Numbered from the stretch's first letter, positions 18,778 through 28,862 are shown. The stretch: 35,645 nt of DNA from Desulfobacterales bacterium (GCA_029939895.1 JAOZSB010000012.1:1-35645), one strand, 5' to 3'. Made by a program: numbers and translations. Notes: generated by a model from the letters alone, not told the origin.

Positions 18778-20673
18778 ATGTGTGGAATTTGCGGAAGAAT
18801 AAATTTTGATGGCAAACCAGTTGCAGAAGAACTTTTGCGGGATATGTGCGCCGCCTTTGAAAAAAGAGGGCCAGATGCGCAAGGGTACTACAGCCAGAAC
18901 GGGGCCGGACTGGGCCACAAGCGGCTTTCGATCATGGATCTTTCAGACTCCGGCCTTCAGCCCATGTGCAACGAGGACAGTCGCATCTGGACGGTTTATA
19001 ACGGAGAAATATACAAGTTCGGAGAACTTGCCCAGGATCTGAAAAACAAGGGACATGTTTTTACTTCTGATTCAGACACAGAAGTAATACTTCATCTTTA
19101 TGAAGAAGAAGGGATTGATGCAGTAAAGCAGCTTAACGGGATGTTTGCCTTTGCAGTGTGGGACGAGGATAGATCAAGGCTGTGGGCGTGCAGGGACAGG
19201 GTCGGCATAAAGCCTTTTGTATACTATCATGATGATGAAAAGTTTATTTTTGCATCGGAAATAAAGGCACTTTTAAAAAACCCGGACGTGCCAAAGGAAA
19301 TTGATTACAATGCCCTTTATCTTTATACTACCTTTAGTTATGTGCCTGCGCCATACACGATTTTTAAAGGGATAAAAAAGCTTGAGCCAGGCTGCTCCCT
19401 GATTTTGGAAAAGGGAGAAGTAAAAATCCAGCGATACTGGGATGCACCCCTGACCGAGGATACCGACATAACTGGCCTGTCCTTTGATGAGCAGAAAAAA
19501 CTTCTTTTTGAGACCCTCAATCAGGCGGTTAAAGACAGGATGATAGCTGATGTGCCCCTTGGTGCATTTTTGAGCGGTGGTATTGATTCGAGCATTATTG
19601 TTGCGCTCATGGCGAGGAATTCCACAGAAAAGGTCAAGACGTTTTCCATTGGGTTCAAGGATGCACAGCTTTTTGATGAAACCCATTATGCAAGGGAGGT
19701 GGCGGAGCTTTATAACACCGATCACCATGAATTCAAGCTTGATTATAAGGATATGCTCCAGGCTTTGCCGGAAGTACTTACAACCTTTGACGAGCCTTTT
19801 TCCGATTCCTCTGCCATCCCGACCTTTATCGTCTCCCGTGAAACAAGGAAGCACGTGACCGTTGCGCTTTCGGGTGATGGCGGGGACGAGCTTTTTGCGG
19901 GTTACAGGTCGTACCTTGGTGAATATCTATACCCCAAGTATCATATGATACCTGCGGTGCTGCGTGAAAAGGTTATTGAACGGCTTTTTGAGACCCTGCC
20001 CGATTCGCGGGATGCCCGTGTGACAGAGTATATTCGCAGGATAAAAAAATTCATAAAGGGTTCCAGGGGAACCTTCCCGGAGCGGCTCTTGTCGATCAAG
20101 GAGATATTCCCCATGGATTTGAGAAGCAGGCTTTTTGTTGACAGCATCTCCAATGGCCCTGTGGATCTGGCTCTTGAGTGGGTTGAGAAAAAAATTGAGC
20201 CTTATGACGGCGACGGCATAAACACGATGCTCTATTCAGATTTAAAGGATTCTCTGCCTGGCGACATGCTTACAAAGGTTGACTGGATGAGCATGAAAAA
20301 TTCCCTTGAGGTTCGGGTTCCGCTCCTGGATCACAGGGTGGTTGAGCTTGCCTTTAAGATGCAGGGTAATGTGAAGCTGCACAGGGGGCGAACAAAATTT
20401 ATCCTCAAGGATACCTTCCGGGATATGTTGCCAAAAAGCCTGTACAACAGGCCAAAGGCGGGGTTTGAAGTACCCATCAGCATATGGCTGAAAACAGATT
20501 TGAAATTTCTTTTGACAAAATACCTGTCCGAAGAAAAAATTCGTGATCAGGGTATATTTGACTACGAAGTTGTGGAAAACCTGATTCGTGATTTTTTGGG
20601 CAAAAAAACCGATACTTCATGGATGCTCTGGAACCTTATTGTTTTTATGTACTGGAGCGAGCATTATCTTTAA
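18778..20673 (+). CDS. asnB: Asparagine synthase (glutamine-hydrolysing)-like amidotransferase, copy 2
   Basis: MCGICGRINFDG; SGGIDSSI; LSGDGGDELFAGYRSY. Confidence 0.93.
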   Translation: MCGICGRINFDGKPVAEELLRDMCAAFEKRGPDAQGYYSQNGAGLGHKRLSIMDLSDSGLQPMCNEDSRIWTVYNGEIYKFGELAQDLKNKGHVFTSDSDTEVILHLYEEEGIDAVKQLNGMFAFAVWDEDRSRLWACRDRVGIKPFVYYHDDEKFIFASEIKALLKNPDVPKEIDYNALYLYTTFSYVPAPYTIFKGIKKLEPGCSLILEKGEVKIQRYWDAPLTEDTDITGLSFDEQKKLLFETLNQAVKDRMIADVPLGAFLSGGIDSSIIVALMARNSTEKVKTFSIGFKDAQLFDETHYAREVAELYNTDHHEFKLDYKDMLQALPEVLTTFDEPFSDSSAIPTFIVSRETRKHVTVALSGDGGDELFAGYRSYLGEYLYPKYHMIPAVLREKVIERLFETLPDSRDARVTEYIRRIKKFIKGSRGTFPERLLSIKEIFPMDLRSRLFVDSISNGPVDLALEWVEKKIEPYDGDGINTMLYSDLKDSLPGDMLTKVDWMSMKNSLEVRVPLLDHRVVELAFKMQGNVKLHRGRTKFILKDTFRDMLPKSLYNRPKAGFEVPISIWLKTDLKFLLTKYLSEEKIRDQGIFDYEVVENLIRDFLGKKTDTSWMLWNLIVFMYWSEHYL

Positions 20674-20729
20674 AATGCAAGCGCAGTTTTTAACAGATAG
20701 AAGTAAAAAAAAAGAAGCAAAAGGCCAGG

Positions 20730-21917
20730 ATGGCGATAAAAAACATTCATATAATAACACGTCTTGATATGGGCGGGTCTGCGCAGAACACCCTTGCGTC
20801 CTGCCATGGTCTTGCATCGGGCGGTTTAAAGGGCAAGTACGAGGAAGTTCTTGTTTTTGGTGCTTCAGAGGAATCTGAAATGACGCAGGAGGAAAAACAG
20901 GCCGTTGCCAGGGGTGTGGATGCTGCCAGGGCCGCCGGGGTCAGGCTGATAGAGACACCCGTCCTTGTGCGTAGAATATCGCCGATCAACGACCTTCGGG
21001 CCTTGTTTTTTCTCCTGGCTTTGTTTTTGCGGGAAAAACCGGAAATCGTTCATACCCACACATCAAAGGCCGGGATTCTCGGGCGTGTTGCAGCATTTCT
21101 TGCAGTGGTTCCAGTCATTGTCCACACTCCCCACGGGTTGATATTTTTCGGGCATTTCGGGAAGCTAAAGTCTAACATATTTCTTTGGATTGAACGGTTT
21201 GCAGCACTGATTACGCATCGCCAGATTGCCCTGACAAAGGGTGAGCTTGCAGATACAGTAAGGTACAGGGCAGTAAAAAAAGACGGGATGTCGATTGTTC
21301 ACAGTGGTGTTGATATTGAGGTTTTTCAAAAGTCCAGAAAAAACCGGGCCGCAAAAAGGCAGGAACTGGGGTTTGAGCCTGATGATTCCATTGTAGGCTT
21401 TACTGGCTGGCTTTTGCCAATAAAAGGCCCAATGTACCTTCTTAATGCAATGGGCCAGGTGTGGGAGCGGTTTCCTGATACAAAGCTGGTTTTTGTGGGC
21501 AAGGGGGATCTTCATAAGAGCCTTGTTGCAAGAGCAGCGGAAATGGGTGCAGCAGACAGGGTGTTTTTTTTGGGCTGGCGTGACGATGTAAAGGAAATTA
21601 TGCCGGTTTTTGATATTTTTGTTCTCCCATCAATGAACGAGGGCATGGGCAGGGTGATAGTTGAGGCTATGGCTGCTGGTGTCCCGGTTGTGGCAACACG
21701 TACCGGGGGGATACCTGACCTTGTGGAGCATGGAGAAACAGGGCTTCTGGCGACACCTGCGGACTCTAAAGAGCTGGGTGAAGCGATTTTTGAGATTTGT
21801 GTTAATAAAGAGCTGACAAAAAAAATGGTTGAAAAAAGTTCCATAACATGCCAGCATTACAGTGTTAACGCAATGATAAGCAAAATTGACTCAATTTACG
21901 ACAGTCTTTTAAACTAG
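20730..21917 (+). CDS. Family 4 glycosyltransferase
   Basis: HIITRLDMGGSAQNT...HTHTSKAGILGRVAAFLA...FVLPSMNEGMGRVIVEAMAAGVPVVATRTGGIPDLV. Confidence 0.93.
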   Translation: MAIKNIHIITRLDMGGSAQNTLASCHGLASGGLKGKYEEVLVFGASEESEMTQEEKQAVARGVDAARAAGVRLIETPVLVRRISPINDLRALFFLLALFLREKPEIVHTHTSKAGILGRVAAFLAVVPVIVHTPHGLIFFGHFGKLKSNIFLWIERFAALITHRQIALTKGELADTVRYRAVKKDGMSIVHSGVDIEVFQKSRKNRAAKRQELGFEPDDSIVGFTGWLLPIKGPMYLLNAMGQVWERFPDTKLVFVGKGDLHKSLVARAAEMGAADRVFFLGWRDDVKEIMPVFDIFVLPSMNEGMGRVIVEAMAAGVPVVATRTGGIPDLVEHGETGLLATPADSKELGEAIFEICVNKELTKKMVEKSSITCQHYSVNAMISKIDSIYDSLLN

Positions 21918-22017
21918 CATCAGGTGCAGTATTTGACTGCCACTGTTGTGGTTGAGATTTAACTGGTGTATATAGTTACGGTCATATTTGAATAATTTTT
22001 TTTCAAAAACAGGTTCT

Positions 22018-23472
22018 ATGAATATGAAATACAGCAAAGTGTTAATTGCCGCCTTCCTTATCAGTACTGCAATGGCTGGTTTTTCTTATGCAGCCGATTT
22101 AAAGCAGCTGGCAGGCGTGATACATGTTCACTCCACATTTGACAATGCTGGTCATTATTCTATTGATCAGCTTGTGGAGCAGGCGACAAGGGCCGGTCTT
22201 GAGGTATTGATTCCAACGGATCATGATCTCCAGAAAATGGAATATGGCATATTTCCCCTTAGAAATATTATTAAAAAAACAGAGTCCCGAAAATCCATAA
22301 TTTCCGGCGGCCCTGGTATCTATCTTGAAGCAATCAAAAGGCTGAACACGAAACAGAAAAACGTACTTATCATACCTGGTGCGCAGTCATCCCCTTTTTA
22401 CTACTGGTCAGGCAACCCGCTCAAGGGTGAGCTTGATGCCTATGACTACCGTAAAGAGCTGCTGCTCATCGGCCTTGACGAAATTGAAGACTATACAAAC
22501 CTGCCCCTTCTCCACAATGGCTTTTCCATGAGATATTTCAGTTATTATCTTCCGCAGCCCATTATTTTTATTATTGCGCTGTGCTTTTCAATATTTGTGG
22601 CAATCTCCAAAAGAAAGCCCTTTAAGATCATCGGGACAGTTTTAGTGGTTGTTTCTTTGCTTTTTATCCTGAACTCTCTCCCTTTTCACAGCTCAAAATT
22701 TGATCCATTTCATGGTGACCAGGGCATTGGGCCGTTCCAGGAGCTGATTGACTATACAGGCAGCGTAAACGGGCTTGTTTTCTGGGCACATCCAGAATCA
22801 AAATATGCAGCCGATGGAACAAAGATCGGGCCGGTTACACTTAAAACTCAGCCATACCCGGATGCACTTCTTGAGTCTCAGAATTACACTGGATTTTCCA
22901 CACTGTACGGTGACAATATAACCGCAACAAACCCGGGCCGACAGTGGGATAAGGTTCTTTTGGAATACTGCCAGGGCGACCGCACAAGGCCAGCATGGGG
23001 AATCGCAGGAGCAGATTTTCACTCAGAACAGGCCGGGGTTGAAATTGATACTTTCCAGACTGTTTTTATGGTAAAACGCAAGGACACCGAAAGCGTGATG
23101 GACGCTCTTGCTAAAGGCAGGACTTATGCCGTACTCAAGGGAACAGGATCAAGGCTGGCTCTTGATCAGTACTTTGTCAAGGAGGTTGAGTCCGGGGCGC
23201 AGGCCATATCCGGCGGAACGGTTCGCATGATGGGAACCCCTATTGTTGAAGGAAGGGTAACATCCTTTGACGGCAGCGGGCAGTTTGTAAAGGGAACCAT
23301 AATCAAGGAAGGCAAGATCGTACATACATTTGAGGGAGAGACTCCTGTCGAGTTCAGCTTCATCGACAAGACTCCGCTCAAGGGCAGAACCTATTACAGA
23401 ATTGATGTAAACGGTTTTTCAAATGGTAAACTTGTTTCCAATCCCATCTTTGCAGAAAAAGGCAAACCATAG
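22018..23472 (+). CDS. Exported/membrane-associated PHP-domain protein
   Basis: Signal-like MNMKYSKVLIAAFLISTAMAGFSYAA; PHP motifs VIHVHSTFD, PTDHD, WAHPES, GADFHS; two internal hydrophobic segments. ORF track start 21988 is TTG. Confidence 0.8.
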   Translation: MNMKYSKVLIAAFLISTAMAGFSYAADLKQLAGVIHVHSTFDNAGHYSIDQLVEQATRAGLEVLIPTDHDLQKMEYGIFPLRNIIKKTESRKSIISGGPGIYLEAIKRLNTKQKNVLIIPGAQSSPFYYWSGNPLKGELDAYDYRKELLLIGLDEIEDYTNLPLLHNGFSMRYFSYYLPQPIIFIIALCFSIFVAISKRKPFKIIGTVLVVVSLLFILNSLPFHSSKFDPFHGDQGIGPFQELIDYTGSVNGLVFWAHPESKYAADGTKIGPVTLKTQPYPDALLESQNYTGFSTLYGDNITATNPGRQWDKVLLEYCQGDRTRPAWGIAGADFHSEQAGVEIDTFQTVFMVKRKDTESVMDALAKGRTYAVLKGTGSRLALDQYFVKEVESGAQAISGGTVRMMGTPIVEGRVTSFDGSGQFVKGTIIKEGKIVHTFEGETPVEFSFIDKTPLKGRTYYRIDVNGFSNGKLVSNPIFAEKGKP

Positions 23473-23508
23473 GGGCAACCACATAAAAAAGAAAGAGCCT
23501 GTTTCAAT

Positions 23509-24198
23509 ATGATTGCAGCTATACACCAGCCCCAATACCTGCCCTGGTCAGGTTATATTGACAAGATCAGGAGAGCAGATGCCTTTTGTTTTCTGGATAA
23601 TGTCCAGTACAAGAAAAATGAATGGCAAAACAGAAACAGAATCAAAAATGTTCAGGGAGCGCAGTGGCTCACGGTTCCGGCTCTTTATGAGTTTGGGCAG
23701 AAGATCAGGGACATAAAAATAAACAACAAGGTCAAGTGGGGCAAAAAACACTTTGCAGCACTCCGCACAAACTACGCAAAGGCCCCTTTTTTTAAAGAGC
23801 ATTCAGGCTTTTTTGAAGAAACATTTTCAAGGCAGTGGGAGTCGCTTGCTGATCTGAACATACACATTATCGAATACTTTATAAAGGTATTGGAAATATC
23901 AGACACAAAAACCGTCAGGGCATCTGACCTGAAAAATCTGAGTGAAGACCCAACCGGCAGGCTCATAGATATTTGTCGTACCCTGGGTGCAGATACATAC
24001 CTTGCGGGGGCTGACGGTGCAAATTACATGGACATGGAGACCTTTGACAAAAATGGAATCAAGGTTATTTTTCAACAATATGTTCACCCGGAATATCCCC
24101 AGCTTTTCGGAGAGTTCATATCACACCTTTCGGTTTTAGATGTTGTTTTTAATATGGGGCCTGAAAGCCCGGCACTGATTTTCGGGCAAAACAAATAA
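23509..24198 (+). CDS. WbqC family protein
   Basis: MIAAIHQPQYLPWSGYIDKIRRADAFCFLDNVQYKKNEWQNRNRIK. Confidence 0.9.
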   Translation: MIAAIHQPQYLPWSGYIDKIRRADAFCFLDNVQYKKNEWQNRNRIKNVQGAQWLTVPALYEFGQKIRDIKINNKVKWGKKHFAALRTNYAKAPFFKEHSGFFEETFSRQWESLADLNIHIIEYFIKVLEISDTKTVRASDLKNLSEDPTGRLIDICRTLGADTYLAGADGANYMDMETFDKNGIKVIFQQYVHPEYPQLFGEFISHLSVLDVVFNMGPESPALIFGQNK

Positions 24199-24214
24199 AA
24201 TTGTTGAGGCAAAT

Positions 24215-24838
24215 ATGGATAAGATGAATATTTTGGCTATTGGTTCACATCCCGATGATATTGAAATCGGATGTGGCGGGGCTTTGATAAACTATGCAGA
24301 CAAGGGCTGCCGCGTCTTCTCGTTAATCATGACCAAAGGAGCAGAGGGCGGAGACTCCGATGCAAGAGAACGTGAGCAGGAAGACTCCCGGCAGATCATG
24401 GGGGTTGAGAAAATCTTCTGGGGCGGGTACCGAGATACTCATCTTGAGGTAAACATGGAAGTGATCTCAACCATAGAAAGTGTTCTCCGGGATATACAGC
24501 CGGCTTTTATTTTTTGCCATTACCCCGAAGACACGCACCAGGATCACCGTCACCTTGCCCAGGCCACGATGTCCGCAACCCGGTACATCAGGAACGTTCT
24601 TTTTTATGAAGGGCCAACCACCCAGAATTTCAGCCCCCAGGTATATGTTGATATAACTCAGACCCTTGATAGAAAGATCCAGGCACTTGAGGCCCACAAA
24701 TCCCAGGTGATGCGCACGAACATACAGGACCTTTCAATCGTGGAGGTTGCCCGTTCAAGTGCAAATTTCAGGGGCATACAGGGCCGGGTCAAATATGCCG
24801 AGGCCTTTGTAGCATTAAGACTTTTTATTGATACTTAA
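24215..24838 (+). CDS. PIG-L (LmbE-like) family deacetylase
   Basis: ILAIGSHPDDIEIGCGGALINYADKG...HYPEDTHQDHRHLAQA. Confidence 0.93.
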   Translation: MDKMNILAIGSHPDDIEIGCGGALINYADKGCRVFSLIMTKGAEGGDSDAREREQEDSRQIMGVEKIFWGGYRDTHLEVNMEVISTIESVLRDIQPAFIFCHYPEDTHQDHRHLAQATMSATRYIRNVLFYEGPTTQNFSPQVYVDITQTLDRKIQALEAHKSQVMRTNIQDLSIVEVARSSANFRGIQGRVKYAEAFVALRLFIDT

Positions 24839-25120
24839 AAAAAAAAACTTAGTTACCTGCGATTCAGGAACTATTTAAAGCAAACTATTTTACCTGGCAG
24901 TTTAGCCAACATAACAAATTTTTTACATCAAAAAAGATCATCAAATTATGCCCGAAAAGTGCGGAGTATGCTTCAGCCTGGCTATACTGCGCCTCAAGGG
25001 TTTGTCTCGGCTGAGATCAAAGACAAAGCAGGATGGAGAAATTGTCCTGTATCTTCCGAGGTAATCAGACAAATTCATTATCGTGAAAGATAATTTTAAG
25101 CTTTTTTTAGGGGAGCTGTT

Positions 25121-26323
25121 GTGCAAGGTAAATTTATTGTAACAAAAAATGAAATGCCCACATATTTAAGCTGCGTTTTGTCAATAACATTCCTGCTTCT
25201 GCCAAGCATTCGGGAACAGTTTGTAGATGCCGGATTCCGCTGGGTGTATGTTCTTGGTGTGGCTTTTCTGCTTTCATACTGCCTTACACCGGTTGCTGGA
25301 TGGATTGCCTATAAAACAGGCATACTCGACATACCAAACGAAAGAAAACCTCATCTTGAAGCGACCCCTTTGCTGGGTGGAGCCTCGGTATTTCTTGCTT
25401 TTATTCTTGGGATAGTGCTTAACGGCATCTATTCCCCTGAGCTTGTTGCTATCCTGGTTTCATCGGCAATCCTTTTCTTTACAGGTGTTGCAGATGATTT
25501 TTTTGATATTTCGGCCAGCTTCAAGCTTGTGGTACAGATTGTCTGTTCAGGCGGGGTGATAGCATCGGGTGTAGTTCTTAATGTAATGCCCGAAAATTTC
25601 GGGATTTTGGCCTTTATTTTTAATGCGGGCCTTACGGCTTTCTGGATAATCGGCATAACAAACGCAATGAATTTTTTTGACGGAATGGATGGCCTGGCAA
25701 CGGGGCTTGGTGCGGTTATCTCCTTTTTTCTGGGGGTTGTAGCGTTCCAGACCGGGCAGGCATTTATTGGCTGGATATCCGTCGCCATGACAGCAAGCTG
25801 CCTGGGCTTCATGCCCTATAATTTTAGAAAAAATCAAAGCGCGCTTATTTTTTTAGGTGATGCCGGAAGCACAGTTATCGGCTTTATTCTGGCAAGTGTG
25901 GCTGTTTATGGTGAGTGGTCAAACACAAGTCCGGTTGTTGCACTTGTGTCGCCTTTGCTGGTTTTCTGGATACTTATTTTTGATATGATTTATATCACCA
26001 TTGACAGGATTCTTCTTGGCAAGGTGACAAATGTTCGGGAATGGATTGACTATGTCGGCAGGGATCATCTGCATCACAGGATAGAACAGATTTTAGGCAG
26101 AAAGAGGCAAAGCGTAATTTTTATCCTTTGCCTGAGTATGCTTTTGGGGATCAGCGCAATCGTACTTCGAAACGCAAGGATAATCGACGCTGTTCTTCTT
26201 TTGCTCCAGGCATCGATCCTTGTAATTCTGATATCAATTCTTGAAAGGCGGGGAAGGTATATCAACAGGCACAAGGACCCTAAGCACGACCGTCGAAGCG
26301 AAAATCCTGATGATGACCATTAG
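25121..26323 (+). CDS. WecA/MraY-like undecaprenyl-phosphate sugar-1-phosphate transferase
   Basis: DIPNERKPHLEATPLLGG, GVADDFFD, NAMNFFDGMDGLATG, FLGDAGST, HLHHRI; many TMs; GTG start. Confidence 0.9.
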   Translation: MQGKFIVTKNEMPTYLSCVLSITFLLLPSIREQFVDAGFRWVYVLGVAFLLSYCLTPVAGWIAYKTGILDIPNERKPHLEATPLLGGASVFLAFILGIVLNGIYSPELVAILVSSAILFFTGVADDFFDISASFKLVVQIVCSGGVIASGVVLNVMPENFGILAFIFNAGLTAFWIIGITNAMNFFDGMDGLATGLGAVISFFLGVVAFQTGQAFIGWISVAMTASCLGFMPYNFRKNQSALIFLGDAGSTVIGFILASVAVYGEWSNTSPVVALVSPLLVFWILIFDMIYITIDRILLGKVTNVREWIDYVGRDHLHHRIEQILGRKRQSVIFILCLSMLLGISAIVLRNARIIDAVLLLLQASILVILISILERRGRYINRHKDPKHDRRSENPDDDH

Positions 26324-26541
26324 AAAAATGAGCTGACTGCAATGCCATAAATAGAGCCGTTTTATAGAACAGGAGACAAAGCAGCCTGATGCCTGAAAAG
26401 CATTAATGTAAAATATTCTTACAGTTGCAGGCTTAAAAGAACGATAAAAACTATACAGGTCAAAGTCTGGCTGCGTGGCTTGCTGTATTTCGATAAATTG
26501 CATCCAGAATTGCATTTCCTGCAGTAAACACTCGGTTTTCA

Positions 26542-26570
26542 TTGACTTACGAGTATTTTTGTAGTATCAA
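26542..26570 (+). promoter_or_regulatory. Candidate sigma70 promoter TTGACT-N17-TATCAA
   Basis: 5/6 -35 and 4/6 -10 in the ~320-nt gap before the HD-GYP gene. Confidence 0.35.
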
Positions 26571-26646
26571 ACCAATTAGTTTTTATAATTGCCAGGTGTG
26601 CAGATAAGTAATAATAAAAAAGGTTCAGTTTAAAAAAAAATAAAAC

Positions 26647-27729
26647 ATGGTAAAATTCACCAGCCTTGTAAATAATGCGCCTGTACAGAAAAAGAAAGCA
26701 GAGAAGGTTTCTTTTCAAACTACCGTGGACTATGAAGAGAAGCGTCATGTTTTCTCGGACATTGCCGACAGCGAGAAGGCTGGCGTGCCGGAAGCGTTTA
26801 TGGACGGCAACGACAGGGTTGAGGAGAGAAGAAAGATCCAGTTCCGTAAAGCCGCAGATTTTCTCAACGATCTCTTTCTGACTGTCAAGGCAAGAAAAAA
26901 ATTTTCAATTTCTGGAGGGTACAAAATTATTGACGAGCTGGTCAATCTCGGCCCGACCACCGACCCTTTATTTATAAAATCAATGCGCGAAAATAAGGCC
27001 TATGAGGACAGGGTGATACATTGTGTGAATGTATGCACCTTTGCCATACGCATGGGCGAATATCTGGGATATACTCCAAAAAAACAGACAGAACTGGGCT
27101 TTGCTGCACTTCTTCAGGATCTGGGAATGATGATTATCTCAGACGATATACTCAATAAGGATGGAAAGCTGACCGATGCTGAGTTTATGGAGCTGAAAAG
27201 GCATCCGGACTATTCCTACAAACTATTTCTTCCCTTTAGAGAAACTTACCCCTTTCTTCCTGATGTGGCGCGGCAAATACACGAAAGGCTTGACGGGTCT
27301 GGTTATCCACTGCACCTCAAGGGCGAAGAAATTCATGAATACGCCCAGATAATCGGCATAATGGACACATATGATGCCCTGATAAGCTCACGGTCGCACA
27401 GGGAGAAGTTCCTGCATTTTTCTGCTGTAAAGGAGATCATCAAATCGAGTAAGACCAGGTTCCAGCGCCGTCATTTAAAGGCTTTGCTGAGTGTTTTCTC
27501 GATTTTTCCACTGTACAGTTATGTTAAGCTGAATTCCAATGCTATCTGCCGGGTTATTGAGACTAACCCAGAGTTGCCCATGCGTCCCAAGCTTCAGATA
27601 ATAACCGATTCACAGGGAAAAAGGATGTATTCCGACCATATTTTAAATCTGCCGGACAATCCGATTCTCTATATTGTTGATTCCTTTGCCGAAGATGATC
27701 TGCAGGCGATACTTAATGAGGAGCAATAG
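26647..27729 (+). CDS. HD-GYP-like domain protein with degenerate HD dyad
   Basis: HERLDGSGYP motif and IIGIMDTYDALISSRSHR typical of HD-GYP; the canonical HD position reads ALLQDLGM. Confidence 0.8.
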   Translation: MVKFTSLVNNAPVQKKKAEKVSFQTTVDYEEKRHVFSDIADSEKAGVPEAFMDGNDRVEERRKIQFRKAADFLNDLFLTVKARKKFSISGGYKIIDELVNLGPTTDPLFIKSMRENKAYEDRVIHCVNVCTFAIRMGEYLGYTPKKQTELGFAALLQDLGMMIISDDILNKDGKLTDAEFMELKRHPDYSYKLFLPFRETYPFLPDVARQIHERLDGSGYPLHLKGEEIHEYAQIIGIMDTYDALISSRSHREKFLHFSAVKEIIKSSKTRFQRRHLKALLSVFSIFPLYSYVKLNSNAICRVIETNPELPMRPKLQIITDSQGKRMYSDHILNLPDNPILYIVDSFAEDDLQAILNEEQ

Positions 27730-27790
27730 GTATCATATTGCGCCTTTTCCCATATGTCTGCAATTTTTAACGATTTGTAAAAATATTTAT

Positions 27791-27819
27791 TTGACTAAAT
27801 TAGCATTCTATTATATATT
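27791..27819 (+). promoter_or_regulatory. Candidate sigma70 promoter TTGACT-N17-TATATT
   Basis: 5/6 -35, 5/6 -10, 17-nt spacing in the ~330-nt gap upstream of the ATPase-Wza-Wzc-Wzy set. Confidence 0.45.
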
Positions 27820-28060
27820 ATTAAGTTAATACAGATATGATGTAAGAAAGTTACTAATTAGTTTACGCTCAGGTGATATTGTCTGTGCAATGCGGTGAAT
27901 ATATTAGTGTAACTACAGCAGGCTTAAAAAGTTTTTTATGGAACATAACTAAAAAATCATATTGCCATTTAAGTATAATCGAAGGGATTAACAGGCTGTA
28001 ATAACAATGCCGGGAATATCCGCACTGTTATTGAGCCTATTTTTATACAAAAGGACTGCC

Positions 28061-28858
28061 ATGTATCTTGATTATTGGGGGGTTGAGGAACCACCCTTTG
28101 AAAATGTGCCGAACAAAAGTATTTTTTTTCGTTCGCCACAACACGATGAAGCCATGATAAGGCTGCTTTACGCTGTTGAGCACAAAAAAGGCGTAGCGAT
28201 GTTGACGGGAGACGTAGGTTCTGGAAAAACCACCGTCACAAGAGCACTCATGAGCCGCCTCACCAAGGACAGATTTGATTTCAAGCTGATCTCGAACCCG
28301 GCCCTTGGTCCCCTTGACCTTATCAGAGCTATCCTCATGAAATTTGGTGAAGATGCAGAAAGCGATTCCAAGACAGTCCTGCTGGGCCAGCTTAACAACA
28401 GGCTGTTGCAAAACTACGAACAAAACATAAGCACAGTCCTGGCCTTTGACGAAGCCCATGTTATAGTTGATTCAGGAACACTTGATGAACTGCGAATGCT
28501 TTTGAATATGCAGTCTGATGATCAGTTTCTGATAACCCTTGTACTTATCGGGCAGCCACCGCTTTTAAAGACAATCTCAGGACTTCAGCCCCTGAAAGAA
28601 AGAATCGGCATTAAATACCACCTCGACCCCCTCGATATTCAGAATACCATGCGATACATCCTTTTCCGTCTCAAAAGTGCAGGAGCAACCAGGGGAATCT
28701 TCACAAAAGAGGCGATCTACGCCATCTTTGAGTATTCTCAGGGAATTCCCCTCAGGATTAACAACATCTGCGACAGGAGTTTGTTGATTGGATTAATGAA
28801 CGGGACAAAGAATGTCGGCAGTAAAATAGTGAGCGAAGCAATTGAGGATCTACGATAA
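28061..28858 (+). CDS. ExeA/GspA-like AAA ATPase (EPS-locus type)
   Basis: MYLDYWGVEEPPFENVPNKSIFFRSPQHDEAMIRLLYAVEHKKGVAMLTGDVGSGKTT; Walker A GDVGSGKTT, VLAFDEAH; ATG at 28061 preferred over 28007. Confidence 0.88.
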   Translation: MYLDYWGVEEPPFENVPNKSIFFRSPQHDEAMIRLLYAVEHKKGVAMLTGDVGSGKTTVTRALMSRLTKDRFDFKLISNPALGPLDLIRAILMKFGEDAESDSKTVLLGQLNNRLLQNYEQNISTVLAFDEAHVIVDSGTLDELRMLLNMQSDDQFLITLVLIGQPPLLKTISGLQPLKERIGIKYHLDPLDIQNTMRYILFRLKSAGATRGIFTKEAIYAIFEYSQGIPLRINNICDRSLLIGLMNGTKNVGSKIVSEAIEDLR

Positions 28859-28862
28859 AAAA

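Noticed and set aside
28007-28060. N-terminal extension MPGISALLLSLFLYKRTA of the ATPase
   Set aside because: Internal ATG at 28061 fits the conserved ExeA-like N-terminus (MYLDYWGV..) and has an AGGA-type RBS.
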